This document shows, in pieces, positions 54,566-62,544 of a DNA stretch of 64,000 nucleotides (its first letter is position 1; the number at the start of each line of letters is the position of its first letter). The notes under the pieces are model-generated. The model was not told the DNA's origin and did not search any database. It saw nothing but the letters and a program-made list of their open reading frames with translations. The DNA lies in contig JBBDIJ010000014.1 in the NCBI GenBank assembly GCA_040880485.1, forward strand, positions 1 to 64,000, written 5' to 3'. Origin of the DNA: JBBDIJ01 sp040880485. Lineage in GTDB: Bacteria > Bacteroidota > Rhodothermia > Balneolales > Balneolaceae. Made by a program: the position numbers and the translations under genes.

Positions 54566-55783
54566 ATGTTTTACCTGTCTTTAGTCAAGTTGCGGCACAC
54601 TGCATTTCTTCTTCTTCTTCTCACTCTGTTCCTCCTTCCCGGATGCGACGATGAGGATGGGAACATCACCGGGGTGGGAGACAACGGAGATGAGAATGGC
54701 GACGAAATTCAGGAACCGGAACCGGAACCGGTTGCAACGTGGGTTCAGCAAGATTCGGAGCTACCGTACGAAGTGATCCTGAACGGGGTCAGTTTCCGGG
54801 ATGAACTGAATGGGTGGGCCGTCGGGACCGGCCAGGTACAGGGAGTCGCCCTCCATACCACGGATGGAGGTGCGTCCTGGGAGCAACTGTCGGAAACCAG
54901 TAACGGGAACAAGTATTCACTGAGAGACGTGGAGTACCTGCCATCGGGGCTGGCTGTGGCTGTTTCTTTCGAAGGGTACCTCCAATACCGGAGTGACGGC
55001 GAAATGAATTGGCAGGTGCTGGAGTTTGAGGAGATCCGGGAGGAGTTTGAAGAGGGGAGCATGCGGTTTCAGGCTGCGTACGCGCTGGATGATGATTATT
55101 GGTGGATTGCCGGGGCGGCGGTCAGCTTCAGTGAGGAGTCAGGATATGTCATACGACCGCTGATCCTCCATACAGGAGATGGAGGTGAAAACTGGGAAAT
55201 ACAGTTCGACCCGAATCAAACGGAACTTTATAACCATCTTTTGGACATCTACTTCGTAGATGACGAATACGGCTGGGCAGTCGGTTCACACGGCAACCGT
55301 CTTCACACGATCGACGGTGGTGTAACCTGGGAAGTGGACGTTGGGGCAACAGTGCCGCATTTAATGCAAGAGTATGAGGATCTCCACTCCATCACGTTCA
55401 TAAATACGAGCACAGGATGGATGGCTGGAAATGGAGGGGTCATCGCGCATACCACGAATGGAGGAGCGTCCTGGGACATCCAGATGGAGGTGGACTCTTC
55501 TCATCCGGGCAGGTTGTTCAATTCGATCCATTTCACTGATCACGATCACGGCTGGGCGGTCGGCATCGATGCCAACGAAGACGGGATCATCTTCCGAACC
55601 ACCGATGGAGGAAGCGAATGGAAAATGGAGGATTCAGGATTCGGTATGGCCGAAAGATACCAGTCCGTCGTATTCCTGAATCCGGATACCGGTTGGGTCG
55701 TTGGCAGGAAGATTCAAAGTGGGGAGCCTATGCCATTCATCCTTCATCGCAGTATGGTGATACCGGGGATTCTCCAGCAGTAA
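54566..55783 (+). CDS. Ycf48/BNR-repeat lipoprotein
   Basis: A 405-residue lipoprotein: signal FLLLLLTLFLLPG with lipobox cysteine C27, then an acidic linker (DDEDGNITGVGDNGDENG). The body has seven-bladed-propeller BNR/Ycf48-type repeats marked by GWAVGTG, TTDGGASWEQ, HTGDGGENWEI, GWAVGSHGNRLHTIDGGVTWEV, GWMAGNGGVIAHTTNGGASW and GWAVGIDANEDG. Probably on the cell surface or in the periplasm. Role unknown; the plastid Ycf48 role in photosystem II is not expected here. Confidence 0.88.
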   Translation: MFYLSLVKLRHTAFLLLLLTLFLLPGCDDEDGNITGVGDNGDENGDEIQEPEPEPVATWVQQDSELPYEVILNGVSFRDELNGWAVGTGQVQGVALHTTDGGASWEQLSETSNGNKYSLRDVEYLPSGLAVAVSFEGYLQYRSDGEMNWQVLEFEEIREEFEEGSMRFQAAYALDDDYWWIAGAAVSFSEESGYVIRPLILHTGDGGENWEIQFDPNQTELYNHLLDIYFVDDEYGWAVGSHGNRLHTIDGGVTWEVDVGATVPHLMQEYEDLHSITFINTSTGWMAGNGGVIAHTTNGGASWDIQMEVDSSHPGRLFNSIHFTDHDHGWAVGIDANEDGIIFRTTDGGSEWKMEDSGFGMAERYQSVVFLNPDTGWVVGRKIQSGEPMPFILHRSMVIPGILQQ

Positions 55784-55985
55784 AGTCCTGATAAAGTGAG
55801 GGCTTGTATTTTCCGAAACCGGAATTGGTGACGGACAAATTCAGGGTCAGATGGTTTCGGTTAGCAGAAATCTGAACCCCTCACATGGGTTCCACTTCAA
55901 ACTTCTCTTTCATCGTTTCAGAAAATTTTTGCGTTTTAAAGTCAATGAACTTCTTCTTTGCATAATCAAATACAGCAGACTAGAT

Positions 55986-56007
55986 TTAATCGTAAAAAAA
56001 CGATTAA
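55986..56007. promoter_or_regulatory. ArsR-type operator before arsR
   Basis: Perfect inverted repeat TTAATCGT - six A - ACGATTAA, ending three bases before the arsR ATG. It would block initiation and so give autorepression. The same sequence and spacing recur before arsD. Confidence 0.85.
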
Positions 56008-56010
56008 GAA

Positions 56011-56349
56011 ATGACGAAAGCAATTCCCATAGATCTTTTAGAGGAGACACTGGTGCAATCGGCAACAATAGCCAAAGCATTGGGTCACCCTGTCCGCATT
56101 GCAATTTTGAAAATTCTGGCCGAGCGGGATACCTGCTTTTGTGGGGATCTCACGGAAGTCATACCGCTGGCTCAATCAACGGTTTCTCAGCATCTGAAGG
56201 CTTTAAAAAAAGCCGGATTGATCACTGGAGAAGTGGAGGGGGTCAGAACCTGTTACTGTCTGAACCCGGATGGCATCAAAGACTTGAGCAACCTGCTCAA
56301 CAATCTTTCGGAAGAATTGCTGAATCCGACAGTGAAGAATTGCTGCTGA
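56011..56349 (+). CDS. arsR: ArsR-family metalloregulator
   Basis: A 112-residue winged-helix repressor. IAKALGHPVRIAILKILAE, then DTCFCGDL with C42 and C44 at the place of the CVC arsenic/antimony site of E. coli ArsR, the recognition helix AQSTVSQHLKALKKAGLI and a wing GEVEGVRTCYCLNP. The C-terminus ends in CC (C111, C112), which could add ligands. It is likely to repress its own operator (55986-56007) and the matching site before arsD. Confidence 0.93.
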   Translation: MTKAIPIDLLEETLVQSATIAKALGHPVRIAILKILAERDTCFCGDLTEVIPLAQSTVSQHLKALKKAGLITGEVEGVRTCYCLNPDGIKDLSNLLNNLSEELLNPTVKNCC

Positions 56350-56549
56350 TGAAGATCATTTGTCGCTGTGGCACCGGTTTTGATCAAATAACTTCGCAAC
56401 GTCAATAATCTGAATGTCATCGGATAATCCTGATGAGGTGAAAGAGCTTCTTAGTGCCGGGGACTATCAGAAGATTATCGATTGATTGCCAAGTAGATGG
56501 TGAGAGAAAGTAAAAACTTTATAACCTATAAAAAGAAACTGCTCAAGAA
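56350..56549. other. Intergenic region with a short open reading frame
   Basis: A 200-bp gap. A 23-codon reading frame at 56414-56485 (start ATG, stop TGA) encodes an acidic peptide beginning MSSDNPDEVKELL; it may be the beginning of a lost gene or chance. No operator like the two flanking palindromes was seen before the phosphoesterase gene, so that gene may be read from the arsR promoter. Confidence 0.3.
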
Positions 56550-57317
56550 ATGAAAATTGCTCTATTTAGTGATATACACGCAAATATCGATGCACTCAAA
56601 GAAGTGCTGAAAGATATCGATTCCAGGAAACCGGATGCGATCTACTGCCTGGGAGATCTGGTCGGCTATGCGCCTTTCCCGAACGAGGTGATCGAAACCA
56701 TCCGCTCCCGCGGATTCCCGGTGATTGCCGGAAATTATGATCAGGGAGTGGGAGCCTGGAGTGATGATTGTGGATGTGCCTATAAAACGGAGAAGGAGCA
56801 GTCCATGGGGGATCAGTCCATCGCCTTCACCAATCAGATTGTTACAGACGAAAATCGCGCCTATCTCCACTCCCTGCCCGCGCACCTGAGAATTGAGTTC
56901 GGAGTCAATGGAAATCCCTGGAATATGCTCCTGGTGCACGGCAGTCCGCGAAAAATCAATGAGTACCTGTTTGAAGACCGCAAGGACGAGAGTATGCTGC
57001 GAATGATGCGAAAGGCCGACACACACCTGATGGCATTCGGCCATACACACAAACCCTATCACAAGGCGCTGAAAGATGAAGACGACCGACTTCGGCATGC
57101 GATCAACATCGGCTCCGTAGGCAAACCGAAAGACGGTAATTCCGATGCCTGCTATGTGATTCTGGAGTGGGATGGAGACCTGGATCTGACTCGTGAAGAC
57201 AGTTTGCAGGTCACTTTTATGAGGGTTCCCTACCCGGTTGAAAAAGCAGCCAGAGCTGTTGAGGAGAGCCCGCTCCCGGATGCGTTCGCCGATATGCTTC
57301 GAAACGGGGGTAGTTAA
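56550..57317 (+). CDS. Calcineurin-like metallophosphoesterase
   Basis: A 255-residue phosphoesterase of the YfcE/MPP type. Metal ligands are in SDIHAN (D8, H10), GDLVGY, GNYDQ, LVHGSPR and GHTHKP. A DDCGC element follows the GNYDQ motif, giving a nearby cysteine pair. It lies between arsR and arsD, in the same orientation, so an arsenic- or phosphate-stress role is likely by context (for example handling arsenylated or cyclic nucleotides), but this is inference. No membrane segment. Confidence 0.85.
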   Translation: MKIALFSDIHANIDALKEVLKDIDSRKPDAIYCLGDLVGYAPFPNEVIETIRSRGFPVIAGNYDQGVGAWSDDCGCAYKTEKEQSMGDQSIAFTNQIVTDENRAYLHSLPAHLRIEFGVNGNPWNMLLVHGSPRKINEYLFEDRKDESMLRMMRKADTHLMAFGHTHKPYHKALKDEDDRLRHAINIGSVGKPKDGNSDACYVILEWDGDLDLTREDSLQVTFMRVPYPVEKAARAVEESPLPDAFADMLRNGGS

Positions 57318-57382
57318 GCTCCTGTTGAAAACGGCAGATCAGGAGAGAATACGACATGAATATGCTGTTGGAATTGGTCTCT

Positions 57383-57406
57383 ATTAATCGTAATTTTACG
57401 ATTAAT
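57383..57406. promoter_or_regulatory. ArsR-type operator before arsD
   Basis: A perfect palindrome with 11-base arms ATTAATCGTAA and TTACGATTAAT around a TT centre. The core TTAATCGT-N6-ACGATTAA is the same as the site before arsR. It ends 11 bases before the arsD ATG. Confidence 0.88.
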
Positions 57407-57417
57407 TAACTTATCAA

Positions 57418-58026
57418 ATGGACGGAATGGAAAAATTAACGAAACAGTCAACACGGATAGACATTTATGACCCTGCGATGTGTTGCAGTACTGGTGTATG
57501 TGGTCCGGATGTAGATGATGAGCTTATTGATTTCTCAAATGATGTAAAATGGTTAAAAGATCAGGGCCTGGAAGTGAAACGGTATAACCTGGGTCAGGAG
57601 CCGGAGGCGTTCAAATCCAATCCTGAAGTACTTTCGCGGCTGCAAAAAAAAGGATCCCAAGTATTACCCCTGATCATGATCAACGGAGCCATTGTATCAG
57701 AAGGCGGTTATCCGGATCGCCGTCAATTTTCCGAGTGGCTGAAACTTTCATCCAGAACGGCTCTGCAGGAAACCCCGTTGCATTACACTCAAAAAGTGGA
57801 AACACTTGTTGCTTTGAGCGCTTCTGCAGCGGCCGGTTCGCATGACACGCTTCAGCAATTGTACCAACAGGGTATTACGCTGGGCCTTCAGCGGGAAGAG
57901 CTGGTCCGGGCCATACAAACGGGAATCGATATCCGGCAACAAAACCTTCAGGAAACTCTCCAAACAGCGAATGAGCTAATCGGAGTGACGACTGGTGGAT
58001 GTACACCTGGCGGAGGTTGCTGTTAG
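57418..58026 (+). CDS. arsD: ArsD arsenite metallochaperone with C-terminal extension
   Basis: Delivers As(III)/Sb(III) to ArsA. Residues 1-115 match ArsD: IDIYDPAMCCSTGVCGPDVD with C22, C23 and C28, then LPLIMINGAIVSEGGYPD. At 202 residues it is much longer than the usual 110-120. The extra part (about 130-185: VETLVALSASAAAGSHDTLQQL, GLQREELVRAI) looks like an AhpD/carboxymuconolactone-decarboxylase-type helical domain without its CxxC. It ends CTPGGGCC (C195, C201, C202), an additional thiol pair. ATG 57427 is an alternative start. Confidence 0.9.
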   Translation: MDGMEKLTKQSTRIDIYDPAMCCSTGVCGPDVDDELIDFSNDVKWLKDQGLEVKRYNLGQEPEAFKSNPEVLSRLQKKGSQVLPLIMINGAIVSEGGYPDRRQFSEWLKLSSRTALQETPLHYTQKVETLVALSASAAAGSHDTLQQLYQQGITLGLQREELVRAIQTGIDIRQQNLQETLQTANELIGVTTGGCTPGGGCC

Positions 58027-58053
58027 GGTTGAGGAGTAAAAAATGGAGCTGTC

Positions 58054-59832
58054 ATGAAATTACCTCAAATAACACCTTACATCTTCTTTACAGGAAAGGG
58101 CGGTGTAGGAAAAACATCGCTGGCAAGCGCGACAGCCGTGAAACTGGCTGAAGAGGGGAAGAATGTACTGCTGATCAGCACGGATCCGGCTTCCAACCTG
58201 AAGGAAGTGCTTGAAACGGATATTACAGATAAGATCACATCTGTAAACAGCGTTCCGAACCTTCATGCAGTCAATATCGACCCGGAACGATCTGCCGAAG
58301 AGTACCGAAACCGCGTAATTTCACCTCTGGAAGAGATCCTGCCGCAGGAGGAAACCGACAACATTCGCGAGGAGTTATCCGGGGCATGTACTACGGAGAT
58401 TGCCGCTTTTGATGAATTTACCCGATACATTGCCGGAGACGGAGAAGGCCAGCCGTACGAGGTCATCATTTTCGATACGGCGCCAACGGGCCACACCCTG
58501 AGATTACTTGAGCTGCCTGCTGCCTGGAGCGAATTTATTGAGCATAATCCCGATGGAGCCACCTGTATCGGGCCCTCATCCGCACTGAAAACTAGTCAAC
58601 AGCGATATCAGAATGTCGTTGACAGGTTGAAAGATAAACAGGCCACTACCATTTATCTTGTCAGTAAACCGGAAGGTTCAGCATTAAAGGAGGCGGATCG
58701 ATCCAGCAGGGAGCTCCATGAGATGGGTTTGTCGAATCAACTGCTTCTGATCAATGGCTATTTTGAGCCGATTGACAAATCCGATGACGTTGCAGTAAAC
58801 ATGCAGCGACATGCAGATGAGGCCATTAAAGGTATGCATGAACGGCTTAGCCAGTTGGAACGACTGGTCTTCCCGCTGCGCCCATACAATCTTCTTGGCA
58901 TTGACCGGCTGCGGACGGTATTTGAACCGCTGGACATAGAGAGCATTCAGAAGGCCAGCTCGACGTTGCCCGAAGCAGAGGTTGAAAGCCACCTGCCGGA
59001 TTTACGGCAACTGGTGGATGATCTTTGCCGGGACCAGAAACATGGACTGGTCATGACGATGGGGAAAGGTGGTGTTGGAAAAACTACCGTTGCCATTGCC
59101 GTCGCCTTTGAACTTGTCCGTCGCGGACATGCTGTTCATCTTACTACCACCGACCCTGCCGCTCACCTTTTGGACCAGGTTTCAGAGATGGAAATTTCTG
59201 AATTGTTAACCATCGATCGCATTGATCCGAAAAATGAAAAAACGTCCTATATCGAAAAGGTGATGAACCAAAAGGCAGATAAGCTTGATGAAGAAGGGCG
59301 AAAGCTGTTGCGTGAAGATCTGGAATCCCCCTGCACAGAAGAAGTGGCTGTTTTCCAGGCATTTTCAAAAGTGATTCATGAAGCCAGACGCAAGTTTGTT
59401 GTTGTCGATACGGCTCCTACCGGTCATACATTGCTGCTGCTCGATACAACCGGCAGTTATCACAGAGAAGTGCTTAAGAATACGTCCATTTCTGCCGACA
59501 GGATGAAAACACCATATATGTACCTGCAGGACCCGGTCTATTCCAAATTGTTAATCGTTACCCTGCCGGAAACCACACCGGTAACAGAAGCTGCTGCTTT
59601 GCAGGAGGATCTTCGCCGATCAGGTATCGAACCGTTCGGATGGGTAGCCAATCAGAGTATGGCCGCAACCCAGGTTACAGACCCGTTACTGAAGCAGCGG
59701 GCTGCTGAAGAACGACCATTACTGGAAAGGATCCAGGAAGAGTTCTCAGGCAGGGTTTATAGCATTCCCTGGATTTCCGGCTCCAATGTGCTGAATAGTC
59801 TTTTAGAAAAACAGTTGGAGAGTGAATTCTGA
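58054..59832 (+). CDS. arsA: Arsenite-translocating ATPase ArsA
   Basis: Two-domain ATPase (592 residues) that energises arsenite efflux through ArsB. P-loops at 14-21 (GKGGVGKT) and 337-344, switch motifs DTAPTGHTLRLLELP and DTAPTGHTLLLLDTT. The three cysteines that form the arsenite allosteric site are present: C112, C171 and C427, near E. coli C113, C172, C422. It is 27 bases after arsD. No arsB or acr3 follows, so the pump is missing from this locus. Confidence 0.95.
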   Translation: MKLPQITPYIFFTGKGGVGKTSLASATAVKLAEEGKNVLLISTDPASNLKEVLETDITDKITSVNSVPNLHAVNIDPERSAEEYRNRVISPLEEILPQEETDNIREELSGACTTEIAAFDEFTRYIAGDGEGQPYEVIIFDTAPTGHTLRLLELPAAWSEFIEHNPDGATCIGPSSALKTSQQRYQNVVDRLKDKQATTIYLVSKPEGSALKEADRSSRELHEMGLSNQLLLINGYFEPIDKSDDVAVNMQRHADEAIKGMHERLSQLERLVFPLRPYNLLGIDRLRTVFEPLDIESIQKASSTLPEAEVESHLPDLRQLVDDLCRDQKHGLVMTMGKGGVGKTTVAIAVAFELVRRGHAVHLTTTDPAAHLLDQVSEMEISELLTIDRIDPKNEKTSYIEKVMNQKADKLDEEGRKLLREDLESPCTEEVAVFQAFSKVIHEARRKFVVVDTAPTGHTLLLLDTTGSYHREVLKNTSISADRMKTPYMYLQDPVYSKLLIVTLPETTPVTEAAALQEDLRRSGIEPFGWVANQSMAATQVTDPLLKQRAAEERPLLERIQEEFSGRVYSIPWISGSNVLNSLLEKQLESEF

Positions 59833-59899
59833 ACATGTTCAATCTTTCGTGACCGGATGTGTTCCTATACCTCATTTTACCTGAAAATAAAACCATGAT

Positions 59900-60103
59900 A
59901 TGGAACTGAAACACGCTGTTGTTGCACTCGATCTGTCTGATTCCAGCAACACAATTATTTGCTACCTGCCGGAGCTTAAAAATTTGGGTCTGGAGAAGGT
60001 TACATTGCTCACTGTCGTATCCAATCCCTATCCAGGCGGTCCGAAGAAATTTGACAGGTCCTCTTTTCAGGAAAAGTTGAATCATTTAAAAACAACGTTG
60101 TGA
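59900..60103 (+). pseudogene. Universal stress protein fragment cut by the IS element
   Basis: 67 residues beginning MELKHAVVALDLSDSSNTI, the UspA N-terminus, with LGLEKVTLLTVV following. A full UspA has 140 or more residues. The reading stops at TGA 60101-60103, which is the first base triplet of the IS end, so the gene is truncated by the element. usp genes near arsA are seen in other ars loci (general knowledge). Confidence 0.8.
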
Positions 60104-60118
60104 CCCCCTCCCACTAAA

Positions 60119-60512
60119 TCAGCCGGTCAGAAGTAGAGAATCGGGCCTGTTTTGGTGGTAATGTTCAATGTACTCATCGGGTGTTAATCCTCCTAATGAA
60201 CTGTGAGGCCGGTAGCTGTTGTACTTTTGCCTCCAGGTCTCGATCTTGTCTCTGGCATCGTCAAGTGAGAGGAACCAGTGCAGGTTCAAACATTCATCCC
60301 GGAAGCTGCCAGAATCCATACCGCACCCGCGTCATGGCAATTTCTCGAATCCGGGCACGCAATACCTCGTCGTTCTTTGGTTTGGGTATGTAATCGAAGG
60401 TACCCCTGGCCAGCAGCAATACGGATGTCGCTCGCCTGACAGAAATACGGTACTCATCCATCAGAAACTGAGCGAGCGGCCGTTTTTGCGCTGGCCTCAG
60501 AGCTTTTTTTAA
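60119..60512 (-). pseudogene. IS3 transposase orfB, deleted and frameshifted
   Basis: The N-terminal part, in the -1 frame after the orfA slip site, reads KKALRPAQKRPLAQFLMDE, then VRRATSVLLLARGTFDY and RIREIAMTRVRYG. The next segment is SFRDECLNLHWFLSLDDARDKIETW with YRPHSSLGGLTPDEY, the C-terminus. The catalytic core with the first two D residues is missing. The joint (near 60316-60325) is also out of frame. It cannot encode a working transposase. Confidence 0.88.
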
Positions 60513-60762
60513 GTACCTCCTGGAGCATGTGTTTGTCCAGAGACAGGTCGGCGACCAGTTTCTTCAGCTGGTGATTCTCCTCCTCGAGTTGTCGAAGACG
60601 ACGAAGTTCGGAAGTTCCAAGTCCCCCGTACTTCTTCTTCCAGTTGTAGAAGGTGGCGTCACTGATCCCCATCTTCCGGCAGACCTCCCCGACCCTGGTT
60701 CCCGTCTCGGTCTGATGCAGGGCAAAGACGATCTGCGCTTCGGTAAATTTTGATTTTTTCAT
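60454..60762 (-). CDS. IS3-family orfA (helix-turn-helix subunit)
   Basis: 102 residues. The HTH KFTEAQIVFALHQTETGTRVGEVCRKMGISDATFYNWKKKYGG is typical; a leucine-zipper-like segment RRLRQLEEENHQLKKLVADL follows. It ends in frame with SVSDG and overlaps orfB, normally read by -1 slippage. Intact, but useless alone for transposition. Confidence 0.92.
   Translation of the reverse strand: MKKSKFTEAQIVFALHQTETGTRVGEVCRKMGISDATFYNWKKKYGGLGTSELRRLRQLEEENHQLKKLVADLSLDKHMLQEVLKKSSEASAKTAARSVSDG
60504..60510 (-). other. Programmed -1 frameshift site (A7)
   Basis: Seven A on the minus strand (CTTAAAAAAAGC) before the orfA end. Slippage here puts orfB in frame as KKALRPAQ, the usual IS3 junction. Confidence 0.8.
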
Positions 60763-60820
60763 GGCGATTTGCTTTGGTTCAATGTAGCAAAACCGCCCAA
60801 ATTCTCTATTTTAGAGTGGC

Positions 60821-62383
60821 TCAGTTTTTCGGGGGGAGGTCAAAACCAGTAAAAATATCTTGATATTTATTTTCTACTAACCTGATTTCATCTTTAGTTA
60901 GCGCTTCAAACTCTTTGTTCAAAGCACGTTTAGATAGTTTGCCACTATTTTGACGCAAAAAACCAATCAGGTTTTCCATCTGTTTATCAGGCATGTCAAA
61001 ACGCTCCTGGATGAAATTTCTCATTTCATCATGACGTTCAAGATACTGCACTTCTTCCGGCAGTATTTTGAGAACTGTTTCCTCTACGCATTCATAAAGA
61101 AACTCCGCTTGCTTTGTCGCATCAAAGTAGCGGTATAGATCGATGGTTTCATTTAAAACGTCAACATTACCATCCGGAGTTGGTTTCCATTTAATGAAAT
61201 CAAGTCGCGGTTTCGAAAATGATTCAAGGACTTTTCTGTATTCATCAATTCGATCCAGAATGACAGCTGAAACCGGAAAGATGAGCCCCTTGGGAGAAAA
61301 ACCTTTTTGGGCTAATGCATGATGAAACAGATACCGGTGCACACGGCCGTTCCCATCAGCAAATGGGTGGATAAATACAAACCCAAATGCAATTGATGAC
61401 GAAGTTAAAACTGGATCATATTCACTGTCAATAAGTGACTTGTTGCCCTTTAACAATCCTTGGATGAGCTGTGGAATGTCTTGCCATCTGGCAGATATAT
61501 GATCAGGAAGAGGTTTGCCATCTACCCGGTTATGTACACCGACAAATCCCCCCTCTTCTCTCCAACCCATATCAACAAATCTTCTGTCTTCAATTACGAT
61601 TTCCTGGAGCCGTATCAATTCATCTTCAGTGAGCTCTTTTTGTCCGGCTTGTCCGATTGCTTTACCCCATCGTTGTGCCCGGTTTTCAGGAGGGGTTTCC
61701 CCTTCAATGGCATACGATGCTTTGGAATCTTTTAGCAGTAGAAAAGCTGCAGCTCTTGATAAAAGATCCGGATGGACCTTTCCTATCGTATGGGTTGCTT
61801 TCTTTTTCAACTCTTCAGCACTATAACGTTCAAGTTTTTCAGTGCGGTGTATTAGCGGACAAAAATCCCTGTTTCCGGGCAGGTTATTCCACACGCGATG
61901 CCGCTGTGATCTTTGTTTTGGGCCGGGATATTGTAAACCGGGATCAAGAGCTTCAACATAATTTCCTGATTGTGCATCTTCTACATTGAGTGTACCATCC
62001 ATCAGCCATTCATAAAAAAACCAAATTCTCCGGCTGTTCCGACCGGTTGGCTGGTCTATTACAATTTCTTCAATTTCACTTTTATTGACAGTCTCAAAGA
62101 GTTTTTTAAGAACCAGCAGATCCACTCCTTCATACTTAAGCGCAAATGTAAGGTGGCCAAGAAGAGTTGGTACCGATTCCCGTCCAGTTTTAAACACACG
62201 CCACTTACCCTCGGTATAGCTTCTGTGCTTCTCACTTATTGCAGAAATCAATTCTGGCAAAGGGACTGCTAAATCATAGGTATGTATTAAAGCACTATAT
62301 CCGGCCAGCTTCATACCGGTTTCCGGAAGTGTATAATTTCTGAAAACAGTTATATTTTCTTCAAGTCGATTATTCTCAGCCAT
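60821..62383 (-). CDS. Fic-family protein, 3' end altered by the IS
   Basis: A 520-residue Fic-type enzyme that probably transfers AMP or a related group to target proteins. The Fic motif HPFADGNGRVHR is at 339-350. An inhibitory-helix motif S-x3-E-G (S223, E227, G228 in SYAIEGE) precedes it, so it is of the class with an N-terminal inhibitory helix. A C-terminal winged-helix-like part follows (VQYLERHDEMRNFIQERF). The last seven codons (FDLPPKN) and stop lie inside the IS end, so the original C-terminus is lost or replaced. AT-richer than the core. Upstream repeats may regulate it. Confidence 0.88.
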   Translation of the reverse strand: MAENNRLEENITVFRNYTLPETGMKLAGYSALIHTYDLAVPLPELISAISEKHRSYTEGKWRVFKTGRESVPTLLGHLTFALKYEGVDLLVLKKLFETVNKSEIEEIVIDQPTGRNSRRIWFFYEWLMDGTLNVEDAQSGNYVEALDPGLQYPGPKQRSQRHRVWNNLPGNRDFCPLIHRTEKLERYSAEELKKKATHTIGKVHPDLLSRAAAFLLLKDSKASYAIEGETPPENRAQRWGKAIGQAGQKELTEDELIRLQEIVIEDRRFVDMGWREEGGFVGVHNRVDGKPLPDHISARWQDIPQLIQGLLKGNKSLIDSEYDPVLTSSSIAFGFVFIHPFADGNGRVHRYLFHHALAQKGFSPKGLIFPVSAVILDRIDEYRKVLESFSKPRLDFIKWKPTPDGNVDVLNETIDLYRYFDATKQAEFLYECVEETVLKILPEEVQYLERHDEMRNFIQERFDMPDKQMENLIGFLRQNSGKLSKRALNKEFEALTKDEIRLVENKYQDIFTGFDLPPKN

Positions 62384-62388
62384 AATTC

Positions 62389-62490
62389 GTCAAAATCGAT
62401 TACCATTTATATTGATACCAATATCGTCAAAATCGATTACTTTTTATCAAAATTGTTTACAAAAAGGGGTGATTTGTCAAAAACGATTAC
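62389..62490 (-). repeat. Four direct repeats upstream of fic
   Basis: Four 15-bp copies of plus-strand GTCAAAATCGATTAC or close variants, starting at 62389, 62426, 62446 (ATCAAAATTGTTTAC) and 62476 (GTCAAAAACGATTAC). The intervals are 37, 20 and 30 bp. The first copy begins five bases before the fic ATG. The pattern looks like a set of operator sites for fic. Confidence 0.75.
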
Positions 62491-62544
62491 TTTTGATGAG
62501 TTATTTAGTCTATTACCTTGTCGGTTGAGAACTAATAAATTTCA

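Larger units (their letters stand above)
60101..60842 (-). mobile_element. Internally deleted IS3-family element, 742 bp
   Basis: Ends are inverted: TGACCCCCTCCC on the left and, on the other strand at the right, TGACCTCCCCCC. Inside are orfA and a damaged orfB on the minus strand. A full IS3 copy is about 1.2-1.5 kb; this one lacks most of orfB. Flanks read ...ACGTTG and AAACCAG..., with no three- or four-base target duplication, which points to a deletion or recombination after insertion. It separates the ars locus from fic. Confidence 0.9.

Noticed and set aside
55851..56408. A 185-codon frame across arsR
   Set aside because: It overlaps arsR in another frame and has no domain; arsR with its operator explains the region.
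62389..62490. The fic-upstream repeats as a CRISPR array
   Set aside because: The repeats are only 15 bp, imperfect, spaced by 5 to 22 bases of AT-rich sequence, and no cas genes are present; an operator set is more likely.
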